Part shown: positions 15,581 to 24,081 of the stretch, one piece after another
Layout: each line of letters begins with the position of its first letter
Position numbering within the stretch: the stretch's first letter is position 1
Source of the DNA: Firmicutes bacterium UBA6806
GTDB lineage: Bacteria > Bacillota > Clostridia > Peptostreptococcales > Acidaminobacteraceae
NCBI GenBank assembly: GCA_002452745.1
Contig: DKFC01000026.1
Coordinates: 1-34,776, forward strand
Direction of reading: 5' to 3'
DNA: 34,776 nt
Position numbers and translations under genes: made by a program
The notes under the pieces: generated by a model
Database searches by the model: none
The model's input: the letters and a program-made list of their open reading frames with translations, nothing else
What the model was told of the DNA's origin: nothing

Positions 15581-18055
15581 ATGTTTAAATACAACTTCAA
15601 TGAAAATGCAAACGATGTAATCAACAATGCATTTGCAGAAGCCAGAGACTTGGGGCACAGGTTTGTGGGCACAGAGCATTTGATACTTGGGCTATCCATG
15701 ATTAAATCCTCCAAAGTCCATGCTGTATTTGACTATTACAATATCACCACAGATGATTTGCGCTTTGAATTGATGAAAATGATTGGCAAAGGAGAGCTTG
15801 GAAATGTCATAGAAGATTACACTCCCCGTGCCAAGGCATGCCTAGAGAGAAGTTATAAATATTCCACAGAAACCAGCAGTGATGAAATCCTGCCGGAACA
15901 TATTTTTATGAGCATTATGCAAGATAAGTACGCAATTGGATATAAAGTACTGACAAAATTGAGTCTAGACGTTCAGAAAATCCTCTTAAATATGATAGAT
16001 GAACCTTCGGATGATGAAAAACCTCATATTATAAAAGGCGGAGATATCAGAGGCCGTGGGGTTCGCCTTGCAGAGTTCCAAGAGGCATATGAAGAAGCGG
16101 AAGAACCGGGAATTCTCAGAAGAATGGGCATCAATTTAAACGAGATTGCAAAGGATAGCCCTTTCCAAGAGATTATAGAAAGAGATGAGGAAATTAACAG
16201 GCTGATTCAGATTCTGACTAGACGGACGAAGAACAATCCATGTATTGTGGGTGAGCCAGGGGTTGGCAAGACGGCGCTGGTTCAGGGATTGGTCAATCGA
16301 ATTGTCTCTGGCAGAGTGCCTGATAGTCTGAAGGAAAAAGAAGTGATTTCTATAAATATAGGACAGCTTGTATCGGGGACTATGTTTAGAGGTCAGTTTG
16401 AAGAACGCTTTACAGAACTGATTCGAGAGCTTAGAGAAAATAAAAAGTACATTGCTTTTTTTGATGAACTCCACACGCTGATTGGTGTTGGGGCAACAGG
16501 CGAGAAGTCTCTGGATGCAATAGGGATGCTTAAACCCATATTAACCACTGGTGAAATTCAACTTATTGGAACGACAACGTACTCTGATTATCAAAAGTAT
16601 ATAGAAAAAGATGAAGCGCTCATGCGGCGTTTGATACCGCTGACACTTGAAGCACCAACCTATGAGCAGACACTGACAATTTTAAATTTCGTCAAGCATC
16701 AATATGAAAAACATCATGATGTTGTCATATCGGATGAAGCAATTGAGACTGCTATAAGACTTTCAGTGAGGTATATTCCAGACAGACAGCTTCCAGATAA
16801 AGCGATAGATATCATCGATGAGGCTTGCTCTAAAAAGAGAATTGAAAACCTAAAGACCATCAAAATATTAGATGAGCTCAAATATCGCCTCCAACTGTTG
16901 AAAGAACACAAGGAGGAAGCCATATTAGACATGGATTTTACAAATGCATCGAGACTTCAAAATGAAGAAAAACGCATTTTGTCACATATTGAGGGCAACG
17001 AAAATGCGAGACAGCTCATGAGGGCCAAGAAGCTGACAATTTCTGAGCAGGAGATAGAGCAGGCGATTTCAGATTGGACCAATATTCCAGTTACGAAATT
17101 GCAAACTCATGAAAAAGATAGGCTTAGAAACTTAAAATCTCTACTTGAAGAGCGAATTTTAGGACAGACAGATGCGGTGGAAATCATTTCAAGTGCCTTA
17201 AAGCGCTCTAGATTGGGCATTAAGGATGAGAAGAAGCCGGTGGGATCGTATCTGTTTGTGGGGCCGACTGGAGTTGGAAAAACAGAACTCTCAAAAGCCA
17301 TTGCAGATGTATTCTATGGAGATGAAACGGCACTTGTGAAAATAGATATGTCAGAATATATGGAAAAACATGCTGTTTCCAAGTTGATTGGTTCGCCGCC
17401 AGGATACGAGGGCAATCGAGAAGGAGGCCTTCTGACCAATGAAGTGAAAAAGAATCCGTATTGTGTGGTAGTATTTGATGAAGTGGAGAAAGCCCATCCA
17501 GATATTTTGAATATTCTGCTCTCCATAATGGATGAGGGAAGCATCAAAGATGGCCGTGGAAAATCGGTTGACTTTAAGAATACGCTTTTAATTCTCACAT
17601 CAAATCTAGGCGTGGAGGAACTTTCTAAAAAGGCGGTTGGGTTTGGCAGTAGGGATTCAAAATCAGTGGATTCAGAAAAACTCAGGGATGCAGCTAAAAA
17701 GTACTTCAAGCCAGAGTTTGTCAATCGTCTGGATGAGATTATCGTCTTTCGTGAACTTGAACTTGGACATCTGTCACAAATTGTTCAAAATGAGATGGAT
17801 CGGTTTGTGAAAACCATGGGGGATCGTGGGATTGAAGTGACTTATAGTGAAGAGGTTCCGGCGCATATTGCAGCTTATAATTTCGATTCGGAATATGGCG
17901 CAAGGCCTCTTAAGCGTGGGATTGATAGAATGATTAAAGATCAGGTTGCTGATATTTTATTAAGTGTAGATGAAGTCGTTGTCAAAATTGATATTGAACT
18001 TGCATCAGAAGAATTAGAGGTTAAATGGGAAATTGCAAGGAGGGACAATGGCTAA
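15581..18055 (+). CDS. clpC: ATP-dependent Clp protease ATP-binding subunit ClpC
   Basis: An AAA+ unfoldase that feeds proteins to ClpP. Two Clp-N repeats occupy about residues 1-145. The first AAA domain has Walker A GEPGVGKT (224-231) and Walker B FFDELHTL; the second has GPTGVGKT (561-568) and VVFDEVEKAHP. A UVR-like coiled middle segment lies near 435-470. The ClpP-binding loop tip VGF is present in KKAVGFGSR. The length of 824 residues is normal. In many Firmicutes clpC is preceded by ctsR-mcsA-mcsB; here it is preceded only by a 257-bp noncoding stretch and the EF-G paralogue. The ATG follows AAAGGAG. It overlaps radA by 8 bp. Confidence 0.95.
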   Translation: MFKYNFNENANDVINNAFAEARDLGHRFVGTEHLILGLSMIKSSKVHAVFDYYNITTDDLRFELMKMIGKGELGNVIEDYTPRAKACLERSYKYSTETSSDEILPEHIFMSIMQDKYAIGYKVLTKLSLDVQKILLNMIDEPSDDEKPHIIKGGDIRGRGVRLAEFQEAYEEAEEPGILRRMGINLNEIAKDSPFQEIIERDEEINRLIQILTRRTKNNPCIVGEPGVGKTALVQGLVNRIVSGRVPDSLKEKEVISINIGQLVSGTMFRGQFEERFTELIRELRENKKYIAFFDELHTLIGVGATGEKSLDAIGMLKPILTTGEIQLIGTTTYSDYQKYIEKDEALMRRLIPLTLEAPTYEQTLTILNFVKHQYEKHHDVVISDEAIETAIRLSVRYIPDRQLPDKAIDIIDEACSKKRIENLKTIKILDELKYRLQLLKEHKEEAILDMDFTNASRLQNEEKRILSHIEGNENARQLMRAKKLTISEQEIEQAISDWTNIPVTKLQTHEKDRLRNLKSLLEERILGQTDAVEIISSALKRSRLGIKDEKKPVGSYLFVGPTGVGKTELSKAIADVFYGDETALVKIDMSEYMEKHAVSKLIGSPPGYEGNREGGLLTNEVKKNPYCVVVFDEVEKAHPDILNILLSIMDEGSIKDGRGKSVDFKNTLLILTSNLGVEELSKKAVGFGSRDSKSVDSEKLRDAAKKYFKPEFVNRLDEIIVFRELELGHLSQIVQNEMDRFVKTMGDRGIEVTYSEEVPAHIAAYNFDSEYGARPLKRGIDRMIKDQVADILLSVDEVVVKIDIELASEELEVKWEIARRDNG

Positions 18056-19406
18056 ACAAAAGACAAAATTTATATGCCAGAACTGTGGCTATATTTCTGC
18101 CAAGTGGTTAGGTCGATGTACAGAATGTGGCGAGTGGAACAGTTTTGTTGAAGAACTAGAAGAAAAACAAGTGAAGGACAATCGGCTCAATATCAGCCAC
18201 GAAGCGAAACCTCAGAAATTGAGAGATATCACCTTTGATCATGAAAAGAGGCAATCCACAAGGATGCGAGAACTTGATATCGTCTTGGGTGGGGGTCTTG
18301 TCACGGGCTCACTGATATTGGTTGGTGGAGACCCAGGTATTGGGAAATCAACGCTATTGCTTCAAGTGGCTGATAATCTCTCCCTTCAAAAGAACACCGT
18401 GTTGTATGTTTCTGGGGAAGAATCCGTAAAACAGACTAAGTTGAGGGCTGAGAGGCTTTCAGCGGGTGCTGAGGAGCTTTATATTGTGGCAGAGAACAAC
18501 ATCGAGAGAATTAAATACCATGTGGAGCAACTCAAGCCACAGGTTCTAATTGTCGATTCCATACAGACTGTCTTTAACCCCGAGATTTCGTCGGCGCCGG
18601 GAACTGTAAGCCAAGTCAGAGAGGCTACAAATCAGTTTATGAATATTGCAAAGAAGTTTGGCGTTACGACATTTATTGTCGGACATGTTACAAAACAGGG
18701 GGCTATTGCAGGCCCTAAAATTCTCGAACACATGGTGGATACAGTTCTCTACTTTGAAGGAGAGAGGCAGAGCATTTTTAGAATATTAAGAGCCGTTAAA
18801 AATAGGTTTGGATCGACAAATGAGATTGGAATTTTCGAGATGACAAATCGTGGTCTCATAGAAGTGGATAACCCGTCTAAAATTTTCTTGACCAACTCGG
18901 ATAAAAAAGAGGCAGGGTCAGTGATTATTCCCACTTTAGAAGGGACTAGAACTGTGTTGGTTGAGATGCAGTGTCTTGCCTCTCAAACCAATTTCAACAT
19001 GCCGAGAAGAATGGCAATTGGAATTGACTATAACAAATTGGTGCTTTTGACGGCGGTGCTGGAAAAGAAAGTTGGCATGTCCCTCTACAACCAAGATATT
19101 TATTTAAACGTTGTAGGGGGAGTCTCCATAGAGGAACCGGCAGCAGATTTAGCAGTGGTGATGGCTATAGCTTCAAGTTTTAGAGAAGTGTGTATTCCAA
19201 GTGACATGGTTATTTTTGGAGAAGTTGGTCTAACCGGTGAAATCAGAAATGTCAATCAAGCCCAGCAAAGGGTTAATGAAGCTGCAAAAATGGGCTTTAA
19301 AAAGGCGATTATTCCAAAGAGTAATTTAGAGGGGCTTGAGAGACCTCAAAATTTCCAAGTCGTTGGCATGCAGCATATTGACGAAGTTTTCAAATACTTT
19401 TTTTAG
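18048..19406 (+). CDS. radA: DNA repair protein RadA
   Basis: A RecA-like motor that processes recombination intermediates. An N-terminal zinc finger has Cys10, Cys13, Cys24 and Cys27 (CQNCGY and CTECGEW). Walker A is GGDPGIGKST (about 93-102), the RadA-specific KNRFG motif follows near residue 254, and the C-terminal Lon-protease-like domain contains GGVSIEEPAADLAV. The length of 452 residues is typical. The ATG at 18048 follows AAGGAGGG and overlaps the clpC stop codon, so translation is probably coupled. A disA gene, the frequent downstream neighbour, is absent here. Confidence 0.96.
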   Translation: MAKQKTKFICQNCGYISAKWLGRCTECGEWNSFVEELEEKQVKDNRLNISHEAKPQKLRDITFDHEKRQSTRMRELDIVLGGGLVTGSLILVGGDPGIGKSTLLLQVADNLSLQKNTVLYVSGEESVKQTKLRAERLSAGAEELYIVAENNIERIKYHVEQLKPQVLIVDSIQTVFNPEISSAPGTVSQVREATNQFMNIAKKFGVTTFIVGHVTKQGAIAGPKILEHMVDTVLYFEGERQSIFRILRAVKNRFGSTNEIGIFEMTNRGLIEVDNPSKIFLTNSDKKEAGSVIIPTLEGTRTVLVEMQCLASQTNFNMPRRMAIGIDYNKLVLLTAVLEKKVGMSLYNQDIYLNVVGGVSIEEPAADLAVVMAIASSFREVCIPSDMVIFGEVGLTGEIRNVNQAQQRVNEAAKMGFKKAIIPKSNLEGLERPQNFQVVGMQHIDEVFKYFF

Positions 19407-19444
19407 CCATTTAGGAACTAGGAACAAAACGCCAAAAATAAAAG

Positions 19445-19479
19445 AAAACTTCGAGACCCTCAGGGGAATCGAAGTTTTT
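19445..19479. terminator. Bidirectional terminator between convergent genes
   Basis: AAAACTTCGA at 19445-19454 pairs perfectly with TCGAAGTTTT at 19469-19478, with an inner CCCT/AGGG pairing. The T run on one side and A run on the other let it serve both radA (+) and the convergent small gene (-). Confidence 0.88.
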
Positions 19480-19512
19480 CGCATGTTTGACAGTAAATAT
19501 GAAACATCAGTC

Positions 19513-19908
19513 TTAATAGAGACCAAATTTGCCAAGTGCATTGATTTTTTTGTATTCTTTGAGCATGATGTCATAGAGGTTGATATCCAGCGAATTGCAC
19601 AGAGCGGCAATATAGAATTCTAGATTGCCAAGTTCCTCTTCTATTTTGTCTCGACAAGTAGGGCATAGGGCGCCTTTGATATGATCAGCTCGATATTCCT
19701 TCAAATCCTCATAGGGTGTTCCCTCCGGTGCAGGTGTCTTGTTGGCATCTAGGGAAATACAGCCACAGCTTGTAATGGATTTAATCACAGCTCGATTTGA
19801 TTTGGATTCGGCATCATTGATTTTGCTTAAGATATCCAATAAACTTGCATGTCTGATAAGGACTTCGTCTACCTTATCTTGAAATTCGTCATAGATTGCA
19901 TCTTTCAT
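19513..19908 (-). CDS. Uncharacterised Cys-containing protein with MazG-like helices
   Basis: A 131-residue soluble protein. Two cysteine pairs (Cys48/Cys50 in TSCGC and Cys82/Cys85 in LCPTC) could bind zinc. The stretch EEELGNLEFYIAALCNSLDI followed by NLYDIMLKEYKKI resembles the helix pair of MazG-type nucleotide pyrophosphohydrolases, but not all of that family's metal-binding acids are evident. I recall similar proteins beside radA or carD in clostridia under a domain-of-unknown-function label, which I cannot verify here. The ATG at 19908 has GGAGGG 6 nt upstream; a longer frame to 19944 lacks a site. It is convergent with radA and divergent from carD. Confidence 0.8.
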   Translation of the reverse strand: MKDAIYDEFQDKVDEVLIRHASLLDILSKINDAESKSNRAVIKSITSCGCISLDANKTPAPEGTPYEDLKEYRADHIKGALCPTCRDKIEEELGNLEFYIAALCNSLDINLYDIMLKEYKKINALGKFGLY

Positions 19909-20050
19909 AAAACCCTCCGATATTTGTAAGCTCAACCACTTCAAGCTATATTGTTAGAAAATTTTGATTAATTACATTTTATCACAGTTTATTTTAAAGA
20001 AAAAGGAATAATGTTTTTAAAAAAAAATTTTGAACGCTGAAACAAAGGTG

Positions 20051-20079
20051 TTGACAAGCGTTTAGACAAATAGTAAAAT
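20051..20079 (+). promoter_or_regulatory. carD upstream promoter P1
   Basis: TTGACA at 20051-20056 and TAAAAT at 20074-20079 are separated by 17 bp, a near-perfect sigma-A promoter. Confidence 0.8.
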
Positions 20080-20088
20080 ATAGTTTTA

Positions 20089-20117
20089 TTGAAAATAAAT
20101 CTTTTATGGTGTATAAT
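20089..20117 (+). promoter_or_regulatory. carD downstream promoter P2
   Basis: TTGAAA at 20089-20094 and consensus TATAAT at 20112-20117 are 17 bp apart. Together with P1, 38 bp upstream, this gives carD two tandem vegetative promoters. Confidence 0.78.
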
Positions 20118-20147
20118 AAAGATAACATTACTGCATGGAGGTTGCTT

Positions 20148-20630
20148 ATGTTTAAAATTGGTGATAAAGTAGTGTACCCTATGCATGGAGCAGGGGTAAT
20201 AGAAGGAATTGAAGAGAAAGAACTGCTAGGAGAGTTGAAGAAGTTTTATATATTAAAACTTCCCATTAAGAACATGAAAGTAATGTTGCCGATTGACAAT
20301 GCTGAAAATTTAGGTGTTCGAAAAGTTGTGGACAGGACGGCTTTTGGACAGGTCATGGATATTTTAGCGCAGGATAAGAGTTCTATGCCTGATAACTGGA
20401 ATCGCAGATATCGTTCTAATTTGGAATTGGTTAAAACTGGAAACATCTTTGAAGTTGCGACTGTTGTTAGGAATTTAGAAATTTTGGATCGAGAAAAGGG
20501 ATTGTCAACTGGTGAGAGAAAAATGCTTAATAACTCGAAGCAAATCCTAGTGAGTGAGCTTATTTTGTCAAAGGATTTAAAAGAAGATGAAGCGGTTTCA
20601 TTAGTAAATACGACAATAGGCAGTAATTAA
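20148..20630 (+). CDS. carD: CarD-family transcriptional regulator
   Basis: An RNA-polymerase-binding factor that stabilises open promoter complexes. The N-terminal RNAP-interaction domain (FKIGDKVVYPMHGAGVIEGI) resembles that of transcription-repair coupling factor. The C-terminal helical DNA-binding domain contains DNWNRRYR, with the tryptophan that wedges into the minor groove at the upstream edge of the -10 bubble. At 160 residues it has standard length. The ATG at 20148 follows GGAGG at 7 nt; an in-frame ATG at 20106 lies within the P2 promoter and is unlikely. It is monocistronic, ended by a terminator that overlaps its stop codon. Confidence 0.93.
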   Translation: MFKIGDKVVYPMHGAGVIEGIEEKELLGELKKFYILKLPIKNMKVMLPIDNAENLGVRKVVDRTAFGQVMDILAQDKSSMPDNWNRRYRSNLELVKTGNIFEVATVVRNLEILDREKGLSTGERKMLNNSKQILVSELILSKDLKEDEAVSLVNTTIGSN

Positions 20631-20650
20631 GGGCATAGCCCTTTTTTTTT
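20629..20650 (+). terminator. Terminator overlapping the carD stop codon
   Basis: AAGGGC at 20629-20634 and GCCCTT at 20638-20643 form a 6-bp stem on a 3-nt loop, followed by a run of T residues to 20650. The stem begins within the TAA stop codon. Confidence 0.9.
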
Positions 20651-20732
20651 ATTTTTTGGAGCAACTATTGAAGGCAAATGAGGTTCGTAAAAGTGTAAAT
20701 AGGATGCTTAAGGTTTTTTTGATTCTCATAAT

Positions 20733-20760
20733 TTGACTTTTCTGCTCACTATGTTAAAAT
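20733..20760 (+). promoter_or_regulatory. Promoter of the PIN-TRAM gene
   Basis: TTGACT at 20733-20738 and TAAAAT at 20755-20760 are 16 bp apart, with TG one base upstream of the -10. The gene starts about 40 bp downstream. Confidence 0.72.
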
Positions 20761-20801
20761 CATTATGATTATATAAAATTCTTATGGGAAGGAGGAGTTG
20801 A

Positions 20802-21911
20802 ATGATTGAGAAAATTATAAAATACATTATCACGTTCGTCGGGTTTTGTGTTGGGATCGGCTTCGGTATTTATTTAGCTGAATTTTTATTCTTAAAGAAC
20901 ATCTTTCATGTCAACAAGATGATTTATATTGTATTAACACCTGCATTATTAGGCATTATTTTTGGATTTATAACTTTTATTTTTTCCAGCTTTATGATAA
21001 GAGGAAGTAAGAAACTAGCACAGTCTGCTCAACTTGAACTTGAAAAAATCCCGCCGCAAGAATTTTTCTTCGGACTTATGGGATTAGTCATGGGACTTGT
21101 AATTGCTTTCTTGATAAGCGGACTCTATGAGATCATTCCAATTCCAATGGTTGCCAATGCTTTGAAGATATTGACCTTTATATTCTTTGGGTATCTAGGC
21201 ACTTCACTTGCACAAAAAAATATGAAGGATCAGACAAAACTGCAAGACCTTGCAAGAAAAGTTACCTCTGGTGCATCGGGGAAGCAAGCTGCTAAAAATG
21301 CGCCAACAGAGGCATTTGTCAAACCTAAAATTTTGGATACAAGCGTCATTATTGACGGTCGTATTTCGGATATCTGCAAAACGGGTTTTATCGAGGGCAC
21401 TATAATTATCCCTGAGTTCGTCTTGAGGGAACTGAGACATATTGCAGATTCGTCAGATGGACTCAAGAGGAATCGTGGACGAAGAGGCCTTGATATCTTA
21501 AAGATTATTCAGAAGGAAATGCCAATAGAGGTCAAAATTGTAGATACGGATTTTGAAGAGGTTGGTGAGGTTGACTTAAAACTCATCAAACTAGCTCAAA
21601 AAATCAATGGGAGTATTGTGACCAATGACTATAATTTGAACAAAGTTGCAACACTGCAAGATATCTTGATTTTAAACATCAACGAATTGGCAAACGCAGT
21701 TAAACCAGTGGTTCTTCCTGGGGAAGAAATGTATATTCAAGTGATTAAAGAAGGGAAGGAATCCAACCAAGGGGTTGCTTACTTAGACGATGGAACGATG
21801 ATTGTCGTTGAAGAGGGACGACGATATATCAATGAAAATATTCACGTTATTGTGACGTCTGTTCTTCAAACGGCTGCGGGACGTATGATATTTGCAAAGC
21901 CCAAACCTTAA
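20802..21911 (+). CDS. Membrane-anchored PIN and TRAM domain protein (YacL type)
   Basis: Four hydrophobic segments (about residues 6-28, 40-63, 88-108 and 115-135) are followed by a cytoplasmic PIN nuclease-like domain (about 176-285). Its acidic residues appear in ILDTSVIIDGR (Asp179), PEFVLREL, VDLKLI and TNDYN. A TRAM RNA-binding domain (about 293-355, GKESNQGVAYLDDGTMIVVE) follows. The 369-residue length and domain order match Bacillus subtilis YacL, which like this gene lies just before ispD. RNA cleavage or binding at the membrane is predicted, with no defined substrate. AAGGAGGAG precedes the ATG. Confidence 0.92.
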   Translation: MIEKIIKYIITFVGFCVGIGFGIYLAEFLFLKNIFHVNKMIYIVLTPALLGIIFGFITFIFSSFMIRGSKKLAQSAQLELEKIPPQEFFFGLMGLVMGLVIAFLISGLYEIIPIPMVANALKILTFIFFGYLGTSLAQKNMKDQTKLQDLARKVTSGASGKQAAKNAPTEAFVKPKILDTSVIIDGRISDICKTGFIEGTIIIPEFVLRELRHIADSSDGLKRNRGRRGLDILKIIQKEMPIEVKIVDTDFEEVGEVDLKLIKLAQKINGSIVTNDYNLNKVATLQDILILNINELANAVKPVVLPGEEMYIQVIKEGKESNQGVAYLDDGTMIVVEEGRRYINENIHVIVTSVLQTAAGRMIFAKPKP

Positions 21912-21939
21912 TCACATTTTTAACCTGATGAAAAGAAAA

Positions 21940-22026
21940 GCCCCTCTCGTGTACAGAGCGATTTTTATGCTGGTGTTTAAATTCTGGCTGATAGAGATTG
22001 CGGGCGTATGCGAGGGGGGTTCTTGT
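21940..22026 (+). terminator. Long structured hairpin after the PIN-TRAM gene
   Basis: CCCCTCTCGTGTAC at 21941-21954 pairs along its full 14 positions with GTATGCGAGGGGGG at 22006-22019 (G-U pairs included). Inside it GCGAT (21958-21962) pairs with ATTGC (21997-22001), and GCTGG with CTGGC further in. TTCTTGT follows, a weak T tract. It is probably the 3' end of the transcript, but its size suggests a structured RNA. Confidence 0.6.
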
Positions 22027-22045
22027 ATTATTTTAAATTAAAATT

Positions 22046-22054
22046 TGGTATAAT
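22046..22054 (+). promoter_or_regulatory. Extended -10 promoter of ispDF
   Basis: TGGTATAAT contains consensus TATAAT at 22049-22054 with an extended TG. No clear -35 lies at 17 bp; a weak TTGTAT at 22023-22028 is 20 bp away. The ispD ATG is 42 bp downstream. Confidence 0.55.
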
Positions 22055-22095
22055 GAGTTGAAAGTACACAGTTAATAGACGACAAGGAGATACAA

Positions 22096-22869
22096 ATGTA
22101 TCGTGGGAAGAGGATTGGAATGGTAGTTCCAGCCGCTGGGATTGGCTCTAGAATGGGCGCTGCTGTAAAAAAGCAGTATCTAATGCTAAAGGATAGAGAA
22201 ATCCTGAGATGGACACTGGAGAGCCTTCTTGCCGATAAAACGGTGGATGAACTGATTGTTGTGGTGGGAAAAGAAGAAGCGGCAAATGTTGAGCAAAAGA
22301 TAACAGAACAGTGGTTTAATTTGGAAAATCGGATACGGGTCATCGTTGGCGGTGATAATCGTCAAGCATCGGTATTCAATGGGCTAAAAACTTTAGAATC
22401 GGTGGATTATGTACTCATACATGATGGTGTTAGACCGTTTGTCCAGTTGAAGTGGGTTAAATTGCTTTTGGATGAACTCATGGAGGAATCAGGGCTTGCA
22501 GGGGTTTCGGTGGGCACGCCGACGACAGATACGTTAAAGAAAATTGATTTAAATGGGAAAATCGTTGAAACAGTGGATCGTTCAGTCATATGGGCGGTTC
22601 AGACACCTCAGGGATTTTCCTATGATACGATTATCCGGGCACATGAAATTGCTTGTAAAAGAGGTTTTGTTGGCACAGATGATACAGCTGTGGTTGAAGC
22701 AGTTAAAGGGCAGGTGAAGTTACTGGATGTAAAGAGTCCAAACCTCAAAATAACAACACCTCTGGATTTGGCTATTGCAGAACAGCTTTTGAGAGAAAAA
22801 CAAAATTTAGATAGAACCGGATGCAGTGGGCATGCGGTCAAGGTAAATCGTCAAGAGGTGAAATCATGA
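22096..22869 (+). CDS. ispD: 2-C-methyl-D-erythritol 4-phosphate cytidylyltransferase
   Basis: Third step of the non-mevalonate isoprenoid pathway, joining CTP and methylerythritol phosphate. The nucleotide-binding loop VVPAAGIGSRMG with the following KKQYL lysine is at the N-terminus. VLIHDGVRPFV and the later TDDTAVVEA complete the active site. At 257 residues, it has about 25 extra C-terminal residues over the usual 230. AAGGAG precedes the ATG. Its stop codon overlaps the ispF start codon (ATGA), so the consecutive-pathway enzymes are translationally coupled. Confidence 0.95.
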   Translation: MYRGKRIGMVVPAAGIGSRMGAAVKKQYLMLKDREILRWTLESLLADKTVDELIVVVGKEEAANVEQKITEQWFNLENRIRVIVGGDNRQASVFNGLKTLESVDYVLIHDGVRPFVQLKWVKLLLDELMEESGLAGVSVGTPTTDTLKKIDLNGKIVETVDRSVIWAVQTPQGFSYDTIIRAHEIACKRGFVGTDDTAVVEAVKGQVKLLDVKSPNLKITTPLDLAIAEQLLREKQNLDRTGCSGHAVKVNRQEVKS

Positions 22870-23345
22870 AAGTAGGCATCGGCTATGATGTGCACAAATT
22901 GGTGGAAAATCGAAAATTGATTATTGGCGGTGTGAAGATAGAGCACAACATGGGCTTGTTGGGACATTCTGATGCGGATGTGCTTCTACATGCTGTTATG
23001 GATGCTGTGCTGGGCGCTCTTGGCAAAGGAGATATTGGGAAGCACTTCCCAGATACGGATATGAAATACAAAGATATTTCCAGTATGTCTTTGTTGGAGT
23101 CAGTTGCGAGCACAATGAGTGAAGCTGGATATGAGATTGGCAATCTTGATGCAGTGATTGTTGCTCAAAGTCCTAAAATGGCGCCTTTTATTCCAAAGAT
23201 GGTTCAAAATATCGCAAGTGCATTGGCATGTGATGAGCAGCAAATAAACATCAAGGCAACTACCACAGAATGGCTTGGGTTTGAAGGCCGCAAAGAGGGA
23301 ATCTCCTCTCAGGCGGTTGTGCTTTTGAATCACCGTGTAGAGTGA
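22866..23345 (+). CDS. ispF: 2-C-methyl-D-erythritol 2,4-cyclodiphosphate synthase
   Basis: It forms the cyclic diphosphate in the methylerythritol phosphate pathway, with release of CMP. The metal ligands are Asp8 and His10 in GYDVHKL and His42 in LLGHSDADVLLHAV. ATTTEWLGFEGRKEGISSQA is the C-terminal substrate block. At 159 residues it is complete. The ATG at 22866 overlaps the ispD stop codon and follows AAGAGGTG; a longer frame from 22821 is only ispD overlap. ispE, the intermediate step, is not in the window. Confidence 0.96.
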   Translation: MKVGIGYDVHKLVENRKLIIGGVKIEHNMGLLGHSDADVLLHAVMDAVLGALGKGDIGKHFPDTDMKYKDISSMSLLESVASTMSEAGYEIGNLDAVIVAQSPKMAPFIPKMVQNIASALACDEQQINIKATTTEWLGFEGRKEGISSQAVVLLNHRVE

Positions 23346-23354
23346 AGCAGAGAC

Positions 23355-23690
23355 TTACTGATGTAGAAAATATGCAAAGTAAGAGAGAGCAAGCAAGAAA
23401 ACGCCAGATAAGATCATCTTCTTTGTTGCGGCTTCTGATGTTTTTCGGTTGACACGGGTCTGGTCTGCATCGCTGAAAAACTTTTGATTTTTGCCAGTGG
23501 TCAGAAATTTGAAGATACGTCGATCAGGTGACTTGTAAGCAGTTGCCGCAAAGATGGAAGCAATCATCAATAAACTCCCCATGAAGATTAGAGCACCTTC
23601 TAGTGTGATTTGAGGGAAAATGGACAATAGAAGTGAAAATAGTGCAGAAAAAAAACTGATTTGAAGAATGTCTTTAATGTATTTTTTCAT
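23355..23690 (-). CDS. Small membrane protein of unknown function
   Basis: A 111-residue protein with three predicted membrane segments (about residues 10-28, 32-52 and 91-109) and a charged loop at about 53-90 rich in Lys, Arg and Asp. I do not recognise the family. AAAGGGG lies about 12 nt before the ATG, a little far. The gene is convergent with ispF, and only 9 bp separate the two stop codons. The alternation of hydrophobic and charged stretches argues for a real gene, but there is no functional clue. Confidence 0.65.
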   Translation of the reverse strand: MKKYIKDILQISFFSALFSLLLSIFPQITLEGALIFMGSLLMIASIFAATAYKSPDRRIFKFLTTGKNQKFFSDADQTRVNRKTSEAATKKMILSGVFLLALSYFAYFLHQ

Positions 23691-23823
23691 TTTGGGTGAA
23701 GCCCCTTTCTATAGTCGAAATGCTAATTGTATTTTATGAAAAAAACAAAGTATTGGCAACAGTTGTTAAGAAAGATTAACGCTATTGAATAACCATGAGC
23801 CAATTAAATTTTGGAGGTAAGTT

Positions 23824-24081
23824 ATGAGTGAAAATTACAAGTTTACACAACACAAATCATGTGAATACTTTCCGTGTCACAAGGGGGCAGATCCCGAGAC
23901 CTTTAACTGTCTCTTTTGCTACTGCCCACTGTACATGTTAAAAGACGAATGCGGCGGAAATTTTGCAGTTAATCATGGCATAAAGGATTGCAGCGGATGT
24001 ACAAAACCCCATGCCAAAGACAGCTATGAGTTCGTCATGAGCAAGATCAAGCTGGTGATTGAAAGAGGATCTGATTTTTAG
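23824..24081 (+). CDS. Cysteine-rich small metal-binding protein
   Basis: An 85-residue protein with eight cysteines (13, 18, 29, 32, 34, 43, 56 and 59) in CEYFPCHK, CLFCYCPLY, DECGGNF and KDCSGCTKPH. This matches the cysteine-rich small domain (zf-like) found in anaerobic bacteria and archaea. As I recall, that domain is often linked to cobalamin-related proteins. A zinc or iron-sulfur site is likely; no catalytic function can be read. GGAGG precedes the ATG at 7 nt. The gltX promoter begins inside its last codons. Confidence 0.85.
   Translation: MSENYKFTQHKSCEYFPCHKGADPETFNCLFCYCPLYMLKDECGGNFAVNHGIKDCSGCTKPHAKDSYEFVMSKIKLVIERGSDF

Noticed and set aside
19336..19623. Plus-strand frame over the radA end and convergent gene
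   Set aside because: It runs through the radA coding end and the bidirectional terminator, and reads the antisense of a well-supported gene.
23753..23790. ACAGTT-type LytTR half site and TTGGCA -35 upstream of the Cys-rich gene
   Set aside because: Only a single partial repeat is present and no acceptable -10 follows at the right distance.
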